Positions 24,637-34,262 of a stretch of DNA of 64,000 bases are shown here, piece after piece; the first letter of the stretch is position 1, and every line of letters starts with the position of its first letter. Made by a program: the position numbers and the translations under genes. Below the pieces are notes generated by a model that saw nothing but the letters and a program-made list of their open reading frames with translations, was not told where the DNA came from and made no database searches. The DNA comes from Clostridium culturomicium (GTDB taxonomy: Bacteria; Bacillota; Clostridia; Clostridiales; Clostridiaceae), in the NCBI RefSeq assembly GCF_000821305.1, contig NZ_CCXK01000012.1, forward strand, positions 63,191-127,190. Reading direction: 5' to 3'.

Positions 24637-25950
24637 ATGCCAAAAATCGGAATGAGAATTATAAAATCAGCTGTAGCTGTATTTATATGTTTTTTAATTT
24701 ATCTAATACGAGGAGAGGGACTTCCTTTTTACTCAACAATAGCTGCAATAATGTGTATGCAGCCAGGGATTTCAAATACACGTACAGCTTCACGTAATAG
24801 GATTATCGGAACTTTTGTAGGTGGTATATTTGGAATGTTTCTTTTAGTATTTGAAAGAAAATACATGGTCGGAGTTAGTGAGATTTTTAGATTTCTTTTA
24901 ATCTCAATTGCAATTATTCCCGTAATATATACTAGTATTTTGCTAGAGCATAAGCAGGCAAGTCATACAAGTTGTATAGTATTTTTAAGTGTAGTTGTAA
25001 ATCATGCAGCAGATGTAAGTCCTTATGCTTTTACAGTAAGTAGAATTATAGATACTTTAATAGGAATATTTGTGGCACTTGCTATTAATGGAATAAAGAT
25101 TCCAAGAAAGAAAAATAAGGATATATTGTTGGTTACAGAATTAGAAGATACTTTAATGAATTCAAGTGGACAAGTAAGTGGATATTCAAAGGTTAAGTTA
25201 AACGAAATGATAGCAGATGGAGCACAGATAACTTTAGCAACAAATAAAACTTCTGCTGATATTGTATCATTAATGAATAGTTTAGAGGTGAAGCTTCCCA
25301 TAATAACTATGGATGGAGCAGCCATATATGATTGGAATAGCAGGTCATATGCATATGTTGAGGCTATAAGCCATGAGACTTCGTTAAATATTATAGATTC
25401 AATTAGAAATGCTGGTATGAATTTCTTTGCTAATACCATTGTTAATGATGTTATTCATATTTATTATGACGAATTTAAAAACCCTATGGAAGAAGAGTTT
25501 TATAATAAGGAAAAACTTCTTCCGATGAAGAACTATATACTTACGAGTCTTCCGAAGCAAAGAAAAACAGTGTATTTTACAGTAATAGATACCAGTGAAA
25601 AACTTGAAGAATTAAAAAAAATTCTTGAAAAGCAAGTGTATTGTAAAGATATTAGGTTTGTTTTTGAGAATTATAAAGATGGATATAAGATGATGAAAAT
25701 ATTCAGTTCTAAAGCAAACAAGGGGAATGCGGTTCTTGAATTAAAGAAGAGAGTAAAGTGTACAAGAGTTGTTACCTTTGGGAATGACAATAAAGATATA
25801 GCAATGATAAAGGTATCTGATATGAGCTATGTATTGAGTAATGGTGCAGAAGAAGTTAAGGAATTGGCTTCAACTGTAATAAACAGCAATGATTTAGATG
25901 CGGTTGTAAAAACAATGATTAAACTTTTTTATATAAAAAGAATAAGCTAA
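24637..25950 (+). CDS. Aromatic-acid-exporter-like membrane domain fused to a degenerate HAD (Cof-type) domain
   Basis: Residues 1-155 form an ArAE/FUSC-like membrane domain with about five helices (VFICFLIYLIRGEGLPFYSTIAAIMCMQPG). From residue 163 a Cof-type HAD phosphatase domain follows. Its nucleophile motif, normally DxDGT, reads ELEDT (168-172), and motif IV, normally GDxxND, reads GNDNKD. Motif II threonine (ATNK) and the cap are kept. The protein probably does not act as a normal phosphatase; it may sense a phosphorylated ligand and control transport. It stands alone with its own promoter region and terminator. Both domain calls are firm, the function is inferred. Confidence 0.82.
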   Translation: MPKIGMRIIKSAVAVFICFLIYLIRGEGLPFYSTIAAIMCMQPGISNTRTASRNRIIGTFVGGIFGMFLLVFERKYMVGVSEIFRFLLISIAIIPVIYTSILLEHKQASHTSCIVFLSVVVNHAADVSPYAFTVSRIIDTLIGIFVALAINGIKIPRKKNKDILLVTELEDTLMNSSGQVSGYSKVKLNEMIADGAQITLATNKTSADIVSLMNSLEVKLPIITMDGAAIYDWNSRSYAYVEAISHETSLNIIDSIRNAGMNFFANTIVNDVIHIYYDEFKNPMEEEFYNKEKLLPMKNYILTSLPKQRKTVYFTVIDTSEKLEELKKILEKQVYCKDIRFVFENYKDGYKMMKIFSSKANKGNAVLELKKRVKCTRVVTFGNDNKDIAMIKVSDMSYVLSNGAEEVKELASTVINSNDLDAVVKTMIKLFYIKRIS

Positions 25951-25954
25951 ACAG

Positions 25955-25996
25955 AAAGACTGACACTTACAAATAAGGTGTCAGCCTTTTTATTTT
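25955..25996 (+). terminator. Intrinsic terminator after the exporter/HAD gene
   Basis: CTGACAC (25960-25966) pairs with GTGTCAG (25978-25984), extended by AAAG/CTTT outside and followed by a T-rich tail. Confidence 0.88.
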
Positions 25997-26124
25997 TAAG
26001 GTATGGTAGGTTTTAGACATTTTAAATTAAAAATAAAAGTGATATAATAAAGAGAGAATGATTATTACTTAATAAAGTTATTATTGGAAACTTATTATAA
26101 ATAATCGATACTGAGGTGTAGTTT

Positions 26125-26928
26125 ATGAATAATGACAGAACAATTGAAATTATAAAGAGAAATCCCATTATTATAAAGACTGTAAAAAATCCAACTGATG
26201 AGATGAAGAGGGTAGCAATCGAACGTAATGGAATGGTTATTCAGTATATAAAAGATGCTACTGAAGAAATGAAACTGGCTGCTTTAAATAATAATGCTAA
26301 TGCTATTGAATACATTGAAGAGCCAACAGAAGAGATGAAGAGACTTGCGGTTGAAAAAGGATGGACTAACTTAAAGTATATAAAGAATCCATCGGAAGAG
26401 TTGATTTTATTAGGTATAAAACAAAAAGGATGGGCAATCCAATATGCTGTAAATCCTAGTGAGGAACTTCAAATATCAGCTGTTAATAAGGATTATGATG
26501 CAATAAAGCATATAAAGAATCCAAGTGAAGCAGTTCAAGTGGCTGCTATTGAGAAAAGTTATGATGCCTTAAGATATATAAATGCACCAACTTTAGAAGC
26601 AGAAATGAAAGCTGTAAGGATAAATGAAGCTGCAATAAAATTTATTCAAGGCCTGGATGAAGAGAAGAAATTAAGGCTTTTAAAGAATAATGTGCTTGTT
26701 ATAAAGTACGTAGGGAAAGAAATTTCAAAGGAAAAGATTGAAGAAGTTATAAGAGCGGCTGTTTCAAGTGAGGAAGTTGAAGAGAAATATGTAAGAGATT
26801 TTATGAGATGCAGCAGCATAAGTGAAAGTAACGAGAATTTCTCAATGGATAAAGTAATGTTCATCTATAAATACGGAAGCCATAAAGCAAAAAAGATAGC
26901 TGTAGATGAAAAACTAAGGATAAGGTAG
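26125..26928 (+). CDS. DUF4116-like short-repeat protein
   Basis: A 267-aa soluble protein made of about eight copies of a 22-residue unit between residues 15 and 200, with the theme AIxYIxNPSEExxxxAVxKxxx (for example DAIKHIKNPSEAVQVAAIEK). This resembles DUF4116 repeats, which are predicted to form helical-hairpin solenoids for protein binding. The last 65 residues are different and charged. It begins the three-gene cluster with a MoxR ATPase (11 bp downstream) and a metallopeptidase-VWA protein. I infer a scaffold or substrate-recognition role in that module; no activity is known. Confidence 0.75.
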   Translation: MNNDRTIEIIKRNPIIIKTVKNPTDEMKRVAIERNGMVIQYIKDATEEMKLAALNNNANAIEYIEEPTEEMKRLAVEKGWTNLKYIKNPSEELILLGIKQKGWAIQYAVNPSEELQISAVNKDYDAIKHIKNPSEAVQVAAIEKSYDALRYINAPTLEAEMKAVRINEAAIKFIQGLDEEKKLRLLKNNVLVIKYVGKEISKEKIEEVIRAAVSSEEVEEKYVRDFMRCSSISESNENFSMDKVMFIYKYGSHKAKKIAVDEKLRIR

Positions 26929-26939
26929 GGGGAAGAAAA

Positions 26940-28073
26940 GTGAATTTTAAAGATACATTATCTAGTGCAGAACTTGTAATTGCAACAAATGAAGTGCCAC
27001 TTATTATTGGAGAAAGTGGAATCGGAAAAACTGCTTTAGCAAGAGAGCTTGGCAGAAGAAACAACTGGAGCCTTGTGGTAATAGATGGGAATCTATTAAA
27101 GGAGGGTGAAATTGGTGGTCTTCCTACAGTTGAAGATTACGAAGCTGGTGACAGTGAAGGTGGCATTGTGAGAAAGAAAACAACAATTTATGCTGCTCAC
27201 ACAAAGCTTAGAGAGATTGATGAAAAGATATTAAAAGGGGAAAGGGTACTTTTGTTTATAGATGAAATTAATAGATGTGACCATAGTGTTCAGCAGGAGC
27301 TTATGAACCTTATATTAAATAGAGAAATTAATGGGTATAAGCTTCATGAAGATGTTAAGATCCTTGCTGCAATGAACCCTTCAAGTAAATACGGTTCAGA
27401 TTTTGATTATCAGGTTGTGGATATGGATGCTGCACAGGAGAATAGATTTGTATGGCTTAACATGGAAAGCGACCCTTCTGCATGGATTGAGTGGGCCTTA
27501 AAAGCCGAAGTAGAAGATAAGGTTATAGAATTTATATCAACATTTCCAGAGCATCTTCACAGTATAAAAGAAGATGATATAAGAGCTACTCCTAGAAGTT
27601 ATGAGAGAGTTTCAAAGAGTTTTAAAGTGTACAGAGAAAGTGAAGGAGCTATTCCGAGAAAAGTATTTTTAAATGTTCTAAAAGGAAATTTAGGAAAGGT
27701 AATTGCTGAGGAGTTCATGAGTTTCGTTGAGGCGGATCATAATAGTTTAGTAAGTTTTCATGAAGTATTTCAAGGTGATGAGCTTTCTGAAGAGATTATT
27801 ATAAGACTAAAGGAGGAAACTCACACTAGATTATATTTAACTGCTGCTAATATCTTAAGAGGGTTAGACAAGGAGATTCCTAAGGTTGAGGATGATAAAA
27901 AGAAGGCGTATGTAGATAGATTAATTGAAGTATTGAAAGTGTATCCAGTGGATTTAATGGTTGGTGTTATGAAGGATATGAAGGAAAACTATGATGAAGT
28001 ATACAAAGTAGCATTAGATAATGAGGCTTTTGTAGAAGCTTATTTTAGTGTTTATAGTTCTATAAGAGGATAG
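26940..28073 (+). CDS. MoxR-type AAA+ ATPase
   Basis: A 377-aa AAA+ ATPase: Walker A GESGIGKTALAREL near residue 24-36, Walker B VLLFIDEINRC near 103-113, sensor 1 AAMNPSSKYG, and an arginine-rich helix bundle region ATPRSYERVSKSF. MoxR ATPases act as chaperones that work with VWA-domain proteins to activate or remodel targets. The partner VWA gene lies 8 bp downstream. The start codon is GTG at 26940 behind a GGGGGAAG SD. The C-terminal 120 residues are an extra helical domain unlike classic MoxR. Confidence 0.88.
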   Translation: MNFKDTLSSAELVIATNEVPLIIGESGIGKTALARELGRRNNWSLVVIDGNLLKEGEIGGLPTVEDYEAGDSEGGIVRKKTTIYAAHTKLREIDEKILKGERVLLFIDEINRCDHSVQQELMNLILNREINGYKLHEDVKILAAMNPSSKYGSDFDYQVVDMDAAQENRFVWLNMESDPSAWIEWALKAEVEDKVIEFISTFPEHLHSIKEDDIRATPRSYERVSKSFKVYRESEGAIPRKVFLNVLKGNLGKVIAEEFMSFVEADHNSLVSFHEVFQGDELSEEIIIRLKEETHTRLYLTAANILRGLDKEIPKVEDDKKKAYVDRLIEVLKVYPVDLMVGVMKDMKENYDEVYKVALDNEAFVEAYFSVYSSIRG

Positions 28074-28081
28074 GTATCATT

Positions 28082-29491
28082 ATGATAAGTAGTTTTGATA
28101 GAAATAGAATAGAGCTTTATGAGAAAATCACCGAAATTGTTAATGGTGGTGAAATGTTCAAAGCTAAGAGAGATGGATTTGAATTTGAAGTAAATTTACC
28201 TAAGGATTTTGAAGAAGCTTTTTACAAGCTGGTGGATAGAGTTAACTTCTCTTTGATTGAGGATAAGGATAATTTCTATGGGTATTTTTTATTTCAAATG
28301 AAGCGAGAAATAAGATTTGATATTACAACTCCAACAGGGGTGAATTTTAAGGGTGCAAAGTATGTTATTTACTTTAATCCAATAATATTTTTACAGCTTA
28401 CTATGGAGCAGATGCAGGGAACCATAAAGCATGAAATTCATCATATTCTTGCAATGCATCTTCTTAGAGCTAAAGATTTAAAGGATAAGTATAGTACATT
28501 AGCAATAAACCTTGCAATGGATATAGTAGTAAATCAATATATAGATTTTGTACCACCATATGCTACAACTTTAGAGTTTGTAAACTTAAAGTATAACTTA
28601 AATCTGGAGCACTATAACACCCTGGAGTACTATGTTGATAATATCCAAAATGAGCTGGATCTTATGGAAGAAAGTGAAGAAGGAGAAGAGGATGATAGTA
28701 GGGAGAATGAGGATGTAGAAGAGGAGTTTAATCCAGAAAAAACTCATGATCTTTGGGATGAATCAGATGAAATAGATGATAAAACTCTTAGAGAATTTAC
28801 AGAGAAATTTGTATCCTTATCAGATAAAGGAGAAATCCCCTTACATGTTCAAAGTTTAATTAAGGCGTTAAAAAGCACCTCAGGAGAAATTCCGTGGAAT
28901 ATATATTTAAAGAAGCTTATGGGGACCTTAGAAAGTAATAAAAAGAAGACTATTACAAGAAGAAGCCGAAGACAACCTGAAAGACTTGATTTAAGAGGAG
29001 AGCTTAGAGGCCATAAGGCTGAAATTATGGTTGCTATTGATATCAGCGGAAGTATAAGTGATGAAGAGTTTAAACAGGCTATACGTGAAGTTTTGGATAT
29101 AGTTAAAAATTATAACCATGAAATTACGATTATTGAATGTGATACATCTATTAAAAGAGTCTATAAAACTAAATCTGTTAAAGGGGTTATGGATAGGGCT
29201 GTACCTGGTGGAGGAACTAAGTTTTCACCAGTTTTTGAATATGTAAATAAGCATAAAGCAAACCTTTTAGTTTACTTTACTGACGGTAAAGGGGAAGAAA
29301 AGCTTGAAGTAATGCCGAAAGGTTATAAGACTCTTTGGGTTATTTCAGGAAGAGGAGATAAGCTATCCCTTAAACAGCCTTTTGGAGCAGTAAAAAAACT
29401 GAAAAGGGTTGAGATTAAAGAGTTTTCAGTAGATACCTATGAGACTAGAGTAGATGGCTGGTCAATGAATCACCAAGAACCAACTTTATAG
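28082..29491 (+). CDS. DUF2201-type protein: metallopeptidase-like domain + VWA-like domain
   Basis: A 469-aa protein. The N-terminal domain carries a zinc-peptidase motif HEIHH (HExxH, near residue 117-121) in a helix. A very acidic linker follows (about 195-225). The C-terminal VWA-like domain has the MIDAS pieces DISGS (near 320), GGGTKFSP and YFTDGKG. This matches the putative metallopeptidase (DUF2201) family that travels with MoxR ATPases. SD is weak (AGG before ATTATG), suggesting translational coupling to the ATPase gene. A terminator follows, so the operon ends here. Peptidase activity is predicted from the motif only. Confidence 0.87.
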   Translation: MISSFDRNRIELYEKITEIVNGGEMFKAKRDGFEFEVNLPKDFEEAFYKLVDRVNFSLIEDKDNFYGYFLFQMKREIRFDITTPTGVNFKGAKYVIYFNPIIFLQLTMEQMQGTIKHEIHHILAMHLLRAKDLKDKYSTLAINLAMDIVVNQYIDFVPPYATTLEFVNLKYNLNLEHYNTLEYYVDNIQNELDLMEESEEGEEDDSRENEDVEEEFNPEKTHDLWDESDEIDDKTLREFTEKFVSLSDKGEIPLHVQSLIKALKSTSGEIPWNIYLKKLMGTLESNKKKTITRRSRRQPERLDLRGELRGHKAEIMVAIDISGSISDEEFKQAIREVLDIVKNYNHEITIIECDTSIKRVYKTKSVKGVMDRAVPGGGTKFSPVFEYVNKHKANLLVYFTDGKGEEKLEVMPKGYKTLWVISGRGDKLSLKQPFGAVKKLKRVEIKEFSVDTYETRVDGWSMNHQEPTL

Positions 29492-29511
29492 AAATAAATA
29501 TGATTAATTAC

Positions 29512-29550
29512 AAACAAGCATTTCTTAGGAAGAAATGCTTGTTTTGTTTT
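29512..29550 (+). terminator. Intrinsic terminator after the MoxR/VWA operon
   Basis: A perfect 15-bp stem (AAACAAGCATTTCTT at 29512-29526, AAGAAATGCTTGTTT at 29530-29544), then GTTTT. Confidence 0.93.
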
Positions 29551-29654
29551 AAGGAATACATAATATGAATACTTTTAGAACATGATAAAGGGTATAAGAA
29601 TTAATATGTAATAAAACATATGAATATAAATCTGCGTAAGAAAGAAGGTAACAA

Positions 29655-32600
29655 ATGATGCGAAAAATGAAAACAATGGATGGAAATACAGCTGCGGCTC
29701 ATGTATCCTATGCGTTTACTGAAGTAGCTGCCATTTTCCCAATTACTCCATCAACACCTATGGCAGAACTTGTTGATGAATGGGCTGCAAAGGGAAGAAA
29801 AAACATTTTTGGTCAGCCTGTTAAGGTTGTAGAAATGCAGTCAGAAGCAGGTGCCGCAGGCGCATTACATGGTTCATTACAGGCAGGTGCACTATCAACA
29901 ACTTACACTGCCTCTCAAGGGTTATTATTAATGATTCCTAACATGTATAAGATGGTTGGAGAAAGATTGCCAGCGGTAATGCACGTATCTGCTAGAGCAT
30001 TAACAACTTCATCCTTAAGTATATTTGGTGACCATCAAGACGTTATGGCAACAAGACAAACAGGCTTTGCAATGCTTGCAGAAGGTTCAGTACAAGAGGT
30101 TATGGACCTTTCAGCAGTTGGGCATTTAACAGCAATAAAAGCTAGAATGCCATTCCTATGCTTCTTTGATGGTTTTAGAGTATCTCATGAAATTCAAAAA
30201 GTTGAGGTTATAGAGCAGGAAGAACTTGCAAAATTAGTTGATTATGAAGCTTTAACTGAGTTTAGAAAAGCTGCTTTAAATCCAGATCATCCAGTAACAA
30301 GAGGTACTGCACAAAATCCAGATGTATACTTCCAAATGTGTGAAGCTTTAAATAGATATTATGAAGATATTCCTACAGTAGTTGAAAGCTACATGGGTGA
30401 AATAACTAAACTTACAGGAAGAGAATATCACTGTTTTGATTATTATGGAGCACCAGATGCAGACAGAATCATAATCTGTATGGGTTCAGTTGCAGAAGTA
30501 GTTGAAGAAACAGTAGATTATTTAAACGCTCATGGAGAAAAGGTTGGATTAGTTAAGGTTAGATTATACAGACCGTTCTCTATAGAAAGATTATTAAAAG
30601 CTATACCAGATTCAGTTAAGAAAATAGCTGTTTTAGATAGGACAAAAGAGCCAGGAGCAATTGGTGAACCTCTTTATTTAGATGTAGTTAGAGCTTTATT
30701 TAATAAAGAAAATGCACCACTTGTAGTTGGAGGAAGATTTGGATTAGGCTCAAAAGACCCAACTCCTGCCCATATAGCTGCGGTATATGATAATTTAAGC
30801 TCAGGTCAGCCTAAAGATAGATTCACTATAGGAATTATTGATGATGTAACTAATACATCCTTAGCTCCTAGAGAAGATATAGATGTAGCTCCAGCTGGAA
30901 CAACAGCATGTAAATTCTGGGGCCTTGGTTCAGACGGTACCGTTGGAGCAAATAAGAGTGCTATTAAAATTATTGGTGACCATACAGATATGTATGCACA
31001 GGGATATTTCTCTTACGATTCTAAGAAATCAGGCGGTATAACCGTTTCTCACTTAAGATTTGGTAATAAGCCGATTAAGTCTCACTATACAATTGATAGA
31101 GCCGATTTCGTTGCCTGTCATAACCAATCTTATGTTTACAGTTATAACTTACTACAGGGACTTAAAAAGGGCGGAAAATTTCTTTTAAATACCCAATGGT
31201 CAGAAGAGGAATTAGAGGAAAGATTACCAGCTGATTTAAAGAGATATATTGCCGAAAATAATATAGATTTCTATACTATAAATGCAGTTAAAATAGCACA
31301 AGATATTGGTCTAGGCGGAAGAATAAATATGATAATGCAGTCAGCCTTCTTTAAGATAGCCGATATTATACCAATTGAAGATGCAGTTAAATATCTAAAA
31401 GAAGCTGTTGTAACTTCCTATGGTAAAAAAGGTGAAAAGGTAGTAAATATGAACCATGCAGCAATTGATAGAGGAATAGAATCAATTGTTAAGGTAAGTG
31501 TTTCAAGTCAATGGAAAGATGCTCAGGATGATAAGCTTGATATTAAGAGTAATTATCCTAGCTTTATTAAGAATATTGTAGAACCTATGAATAGAATGGA
31601 AGGAGACGCAATACCAGTTTCAACCTTTGTTAATGAGGGTGCAGAGGATGGTACTTTTATGCATGGTACTACAGCCTTTGAAAAGAGGGGTATTGCAGTT
31701 AATGTACCAGAGTGGATACCAGAAAACTGTATTCAATGTAACCAATGTTCATATGTATGTCCACACGCAACTATTAGATCCTTCTTGTTAGATGATAAGG
31801 AAAAAGAAAATGCACCAAAAGCTATGAAACTTTTAGATGCAAAAGGCTTGAAAACAGAAAATAAAATGTACTTCCAAATTGGAGTTTCTCCACTTGATTG
31901 TACTGGATGTGGAAACTGTGCAGAAGTTTGTCCAGCTAAACAGAAAGCCTTAGTAATGGAGCCACAGGATAGTCAGCATGATCAAATTGAAGTTTGGAAT
32001 TATTCAGTTGAAAAGGTTAAAAATAAGCCAAATCCAATGAATAAAAACACTGTAAAAGGAAGTCAGTTTGAGCAGCCTCTTCTTGAGTTCTCAGGAGCTT
32101 GTGCAGGATGTGGAGAAACACCATATGCTAAGCTTGTAACTCAGTTGTTTGGAGATAGGATGATGATTGCCAATGCCACAGGATGTTCTTCAATCTGGGC
32201 GGCAGGTGGTCCTTCAACCGCATATTGTCCAAATCAAGAGGGGAATGGTCCAGCATGGGCGAATTCATTATTTGAGGATAATGCTGAATATGGCTATGGT
32301 ATGTTTATTGCGGTAAAAACCATCAGGAACAGAATTGCAGAAAATGCCAAAGCAGCTTTAGAGCATTCTGATGTTTCAGCAGGTGCAAAAGCAGCTATAG
32401 CTGAATGGCTAGAACATATGAATGAAAGTCAAGGAACAAGAGAAAGAGCAGAAAAATTAAGAGCAGCATTAAAAGGTGAAAGCTGTGAGATTGCTAAAGC
32501 CATGATGGCAGATGAAGAATTCTTTGTTAAGAGATCCCAATGGATATTTGGTGGAGACGGATGGGCATACGACATTGGATATGGCGGTTTAGATCACGTT

Positions 32601-33176
32601 CTTGCATCAGGTGAAGATGTAAATATTATGGTATTCGATACAGAGATTTACTCTAATACAGGAGGCCAGTCCTCTAAATCAACTCCAACTGCAGCTGTTG
32701 CTAAATTTGCAGCCTCAGGAAAGAGAACTAAGAAAAAAGATTTAGGATTAATGGCTAAGACTTATGGTTACGTATATGTAGCCCAAATTGCAATGGGAGC
32801 AGATAAGAACCAAACAATCAAAGCAATAGCAGAAGCAGAAGCTTATGATGGACCATCCTTAATAATTGCTTATGCTCCATGTATCAGTCATGGTATCAGA
32901 GCAGGTATGGCAGTAAGTCAAGAGGAAGAGAAGAGGGCTGTTGAATGCGGATACTGGTCATTATACAGATACAATCCAACAGTTAAGAATGGAAATCCGT
33001 TCACTCTTGACTCTAAAGAGCCAAAAGGCAACTTCAGAGATTTCTTATTAGGTGAAGTTAGATACTCATCCTTAGCGAAGACCTTCCCAGAAGTAGCAGA
33101 AGAATTGTTTGCTAAAGTTGAGCAGGATGCTAAAGAGAGATATGAAGGTTATAAAAAATTAGCTCAGCAAGAATAA
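29655..33176 (+). CDS. nifJ: Pyruvate:ferredoxin (flavodoxin) oxidoreductase
   Basis: A single-chain PFOR of 1173 aa, the usual clostridial size. Domains in order: the pyrimidine-binding PFOR N-domain (MDGNTAAAHVSYAFTEVAAIFPITPSTPM), transketolase-like middle domain, gamma domain, two [4Fe-4S] ferredoxin clusters (CIQCNQCSYVCP and CTGCGNCAEVCP), a proximal cluster (CAGCGETPY) and the TPP-binding domain (GDGWAYDIGYGGLDHVLASG). It converts pyruvate and CoA to acetyl-CoA and CO2 and reduces ferredoxin in the cytoplasm, the central energy step of clostridial fermentation. Transcribed alone; strong bidirectional terminator behind. ATG 29658 is an equally possible start. Confidence 0.97.
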   Translation: MMRKMKTMDGNTAAAHVSYAFTEVAAIFPITPSTPMAELVDEWAAKGRKNIFGQPVKVVEMQSEAGAAGALHGSLQAGALSTTYTASQGLLLMIPNMYKMVGERLPAVMHVSARALTTSSLSIFGDHQDVMATRQTGFAMLAEGSVQEVMDLSAVGHLTAIKARMPFLCFFDGFRVSHEIQKVEVIEQEELAKLVDYEALTEFRKAALNPDHPVTRGTAQNPDVYFQMCEALNRYYEDIPTVVESYMGEITKLTGREYHCFDYYGAPDADRIIICMGSVAEVVEETVDYLNAHGEKVGLVKVRLYRPFSIERLLKAIPDSVKKIAVLDRTKEPGAIGEPLYLDVVRALFNKENAPLVVGGRFGLGSKDPTPAHIAAVYDNLSSGQPKDRFTIGIIDDVTNTSLAPREDIDVAPAGTTACKFWGLGSDGTVGANKSAIKIIGDHTDMYAQGYFSYDSKKSGGITVSHLRFGNKPIKSHYTIDRADFVACHNQSYVYSYNLLQGLKKGGKFLLNTQWSEEELEERLPADLKRYIAENNIDFYTINAVKIAQDIGLGGRINMIMQSAFFKIADIIPIEDAVKYLKEAVVTSYGKKGEKVVNMNHAAIDRGIESIVKVSVSSQWKDAQDDKLDIKSNYPSFIKNIVEPMNRMEGDAIPVSTFVNEGAEDGTFMHGTTAFEKRGIAVNVPEWIPENCIQCNQCSYVCPHATIRSFLLDDKEKENAPKAMKLLDAKGLKTENKMYFQIGVSPLDCTGCGNCAEVCPAKQKALVMEPQDSQHDQIEVWNYSVEKVKNKPNPMNKNTVKGSQFEQPLLEFSGACAGCGETPYAKLVTQLFGDRMMIANATGCSSIWAAGGPSTAYCPNQEGNGPAWANSLFEDNAEYGYGMFIAVKTIRNRIAENAKAALEHSDVSAGAKAAIAEWLEHMNESQGTRERAEKLRAALKGESCEIAKAMMADEEFFVKRSQWIFGGDGWAYDIGYGGLDHVLASGEDVNIMVFDTEIYSNTGGQSSKSTPTAAVAKFAASGKRTKKKDLGLMAKTYGYVYVAQIAMGADKNQTIKAIAEAEAYDGPSLIIAYAPCISHGIRAGMAVSQEEEKRAVECGYWSLYRYNPTVKNGNPFTLDSKEPKGNFRDFLLGEVRYSSLAKTFPEVAEELFAKVEQDAKERYEGYKKLAQQE

Positions 33177-33215
33177 AAAATGGCCGCTGTAGGAGACTAC
33201 AGCGGCTTGTTTTAT
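33176..33215. terminator. Bidirectional terminator between PFOR and the DUF3021 gene
   Basis: A perfect 10-bp GC-rich stem (GCCGCTGTAG at 33183-33192, CTACAGCGGC at 33197-33206) with T-rich tails on both strands. Confidence 0.93.
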
Positions 33216-33610
33216 AACTTGGAGAGTTTATTATTTATTTTATCTGCTTCGATTTGAGCTTCTCGTTTATAGTATAAATCTACTATATAAAATATAACAA
33301 GAAAAATTATAGAAAATGTTAATACGTTATTTAAGGTGAAAGTAAATAAGTTAAAAGTAAAACTTAAAAGTAAAAAGCAAATATAAGTAGCAAGAAAAGA
33401 GCATACATATGCTTGCTTGTAGGTTTTAAAATTTATATATGAAATAACACATATAACTATATGAATTACTAAAATCATTACAAAGAATTCTAAAATGCCT
33501 TTATTGCCCATTGCAGTGTAACCAGAAAATAAATTGTTGATTGCACTAACTAAGGTTCCAAGTGTAAAGCACATACAAATAGAGGGGATATAATTAAACA
33601 GTTTTTTCAT
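33212..33610 (-). CDS. DUF3021-family membrane protein
   Basis: A 132-aa protein with four hydrophobic helices (for example ICMCFTLGTLVSAINNLF, FVMILVIHIVICVISYI) and a basic C-terminus, matching DUF3021 membrane proteins. These are regularly encoded behind a LytTR-type regulator, as here (11 bp apart, regulator first), and are thought to act with it, perhaps as a membrane anti-activator. SD AGGAG upstream of the ATG. Function inferred from the pairing. Confidence 0.85.
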   Translation of the reverse strand: MKKLFNYIPSICMCFTLGTLVSAINNLFSGYTAMGNKGILEFFVMILVIHIVICVISYINFKTYKQAYVCSFLATYICFLLLSFTFNLFTFTLNNVLTFSIIFLVIFYIVDLYYKREAQIEADKINNKLSKL

Positions 33611-33621
33611 AAAATCAACTC

Positions 33622-34059
33622 CTATAATCCAATTTTGTTTTTGAAATCAGGGATATAATGTCTCGTTATAACTATTTTTTCATTATTCTTTAGGATTGCC
33701 TCTAGCCTATGATTCCAAAGAGGATTAACCTTAGAAAGATAATTTAAATTCAGAACACAGCTTTTGTTTACACGGATAAAGTTAGAAGTGCTGAATTTTT
33801 CCTCAAGGTCACTTAGAGGACTATTAGTTTCGTAAACTTCACTTTTACAGTAAACGAAGGTTTTTTTATCAATAGTTTCAATGTAGTATATTTCTTCTAA
33901 GGGGATTGAGTATACTTCAGAATCATTTTTACATTGAAGAGAAAAGGAGTATTGTCTTATACTTTCGATAAGCTTTCTTAAACGGTCATCCATTACACCG
34001 CATTTTATTGTAATTTCAATCTCATTATTTTCAAGGGATTGCTCAATAGTTAACTTCAT
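33622..34059 (-). CDS. LytTR-family DNA-binding regulator
   Basis: A 145-aa protein without a receiver domain. The C-terminal LytTR domain is clear: EEIYYIETIDKKTFVYCKSEVYETNSPLS and FIRVNKSCVLNLNYLSKV. The N-terminal 50 residues are a small predicted alpha-beta region common to this stand-alone LytTR/DUF3021 group. It probably controls its own two-gene operon and perhaps others. No target repeats were identified in the short upstream region. Confidence 0.92.
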   Translation of the reverse strand: MKLTIEQSLENNEIEITIKCGVMDDRLRKLIESIRQYSFSLQCKNDSEVYSIPLEEIYYIETIDKKTFVYCKSEVYETNSPLSDLEEKFSTSNFIRVNKSCVLNLNYLSKVNPLWNHRLEAILKNNEKIVITRHYIPDFKNKIGL

Positions 34060-34210
34060 ATCATCACTCCAAATACATATTAATACCGGTAGAATTTAAA
34101 ATTGTTGTTGAAAATCTTTAAAACATATATGTCTTTATTTACAGTATATTGAAAATTAGGAAGCTTAGCAATGGAGTTTTCCTATGATGCCTGAGAAGGG
34201 AGCTGAGATG

Positions 34211-34246
34211 CCAAAAATAAAAAAGACCACTATAAAAAGTGGTCAA
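34211..34246 (-). terminator. Intrinsic terminator after the anti-sigma gene
   Basis: GACCACT (34225-34231) pairs with AGTGGTC (34238-34244); on the minus strand a long T tract follows. Confidence 0.9.
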
Positions 34247-34262
34247 ATAAATGCTAATTATT

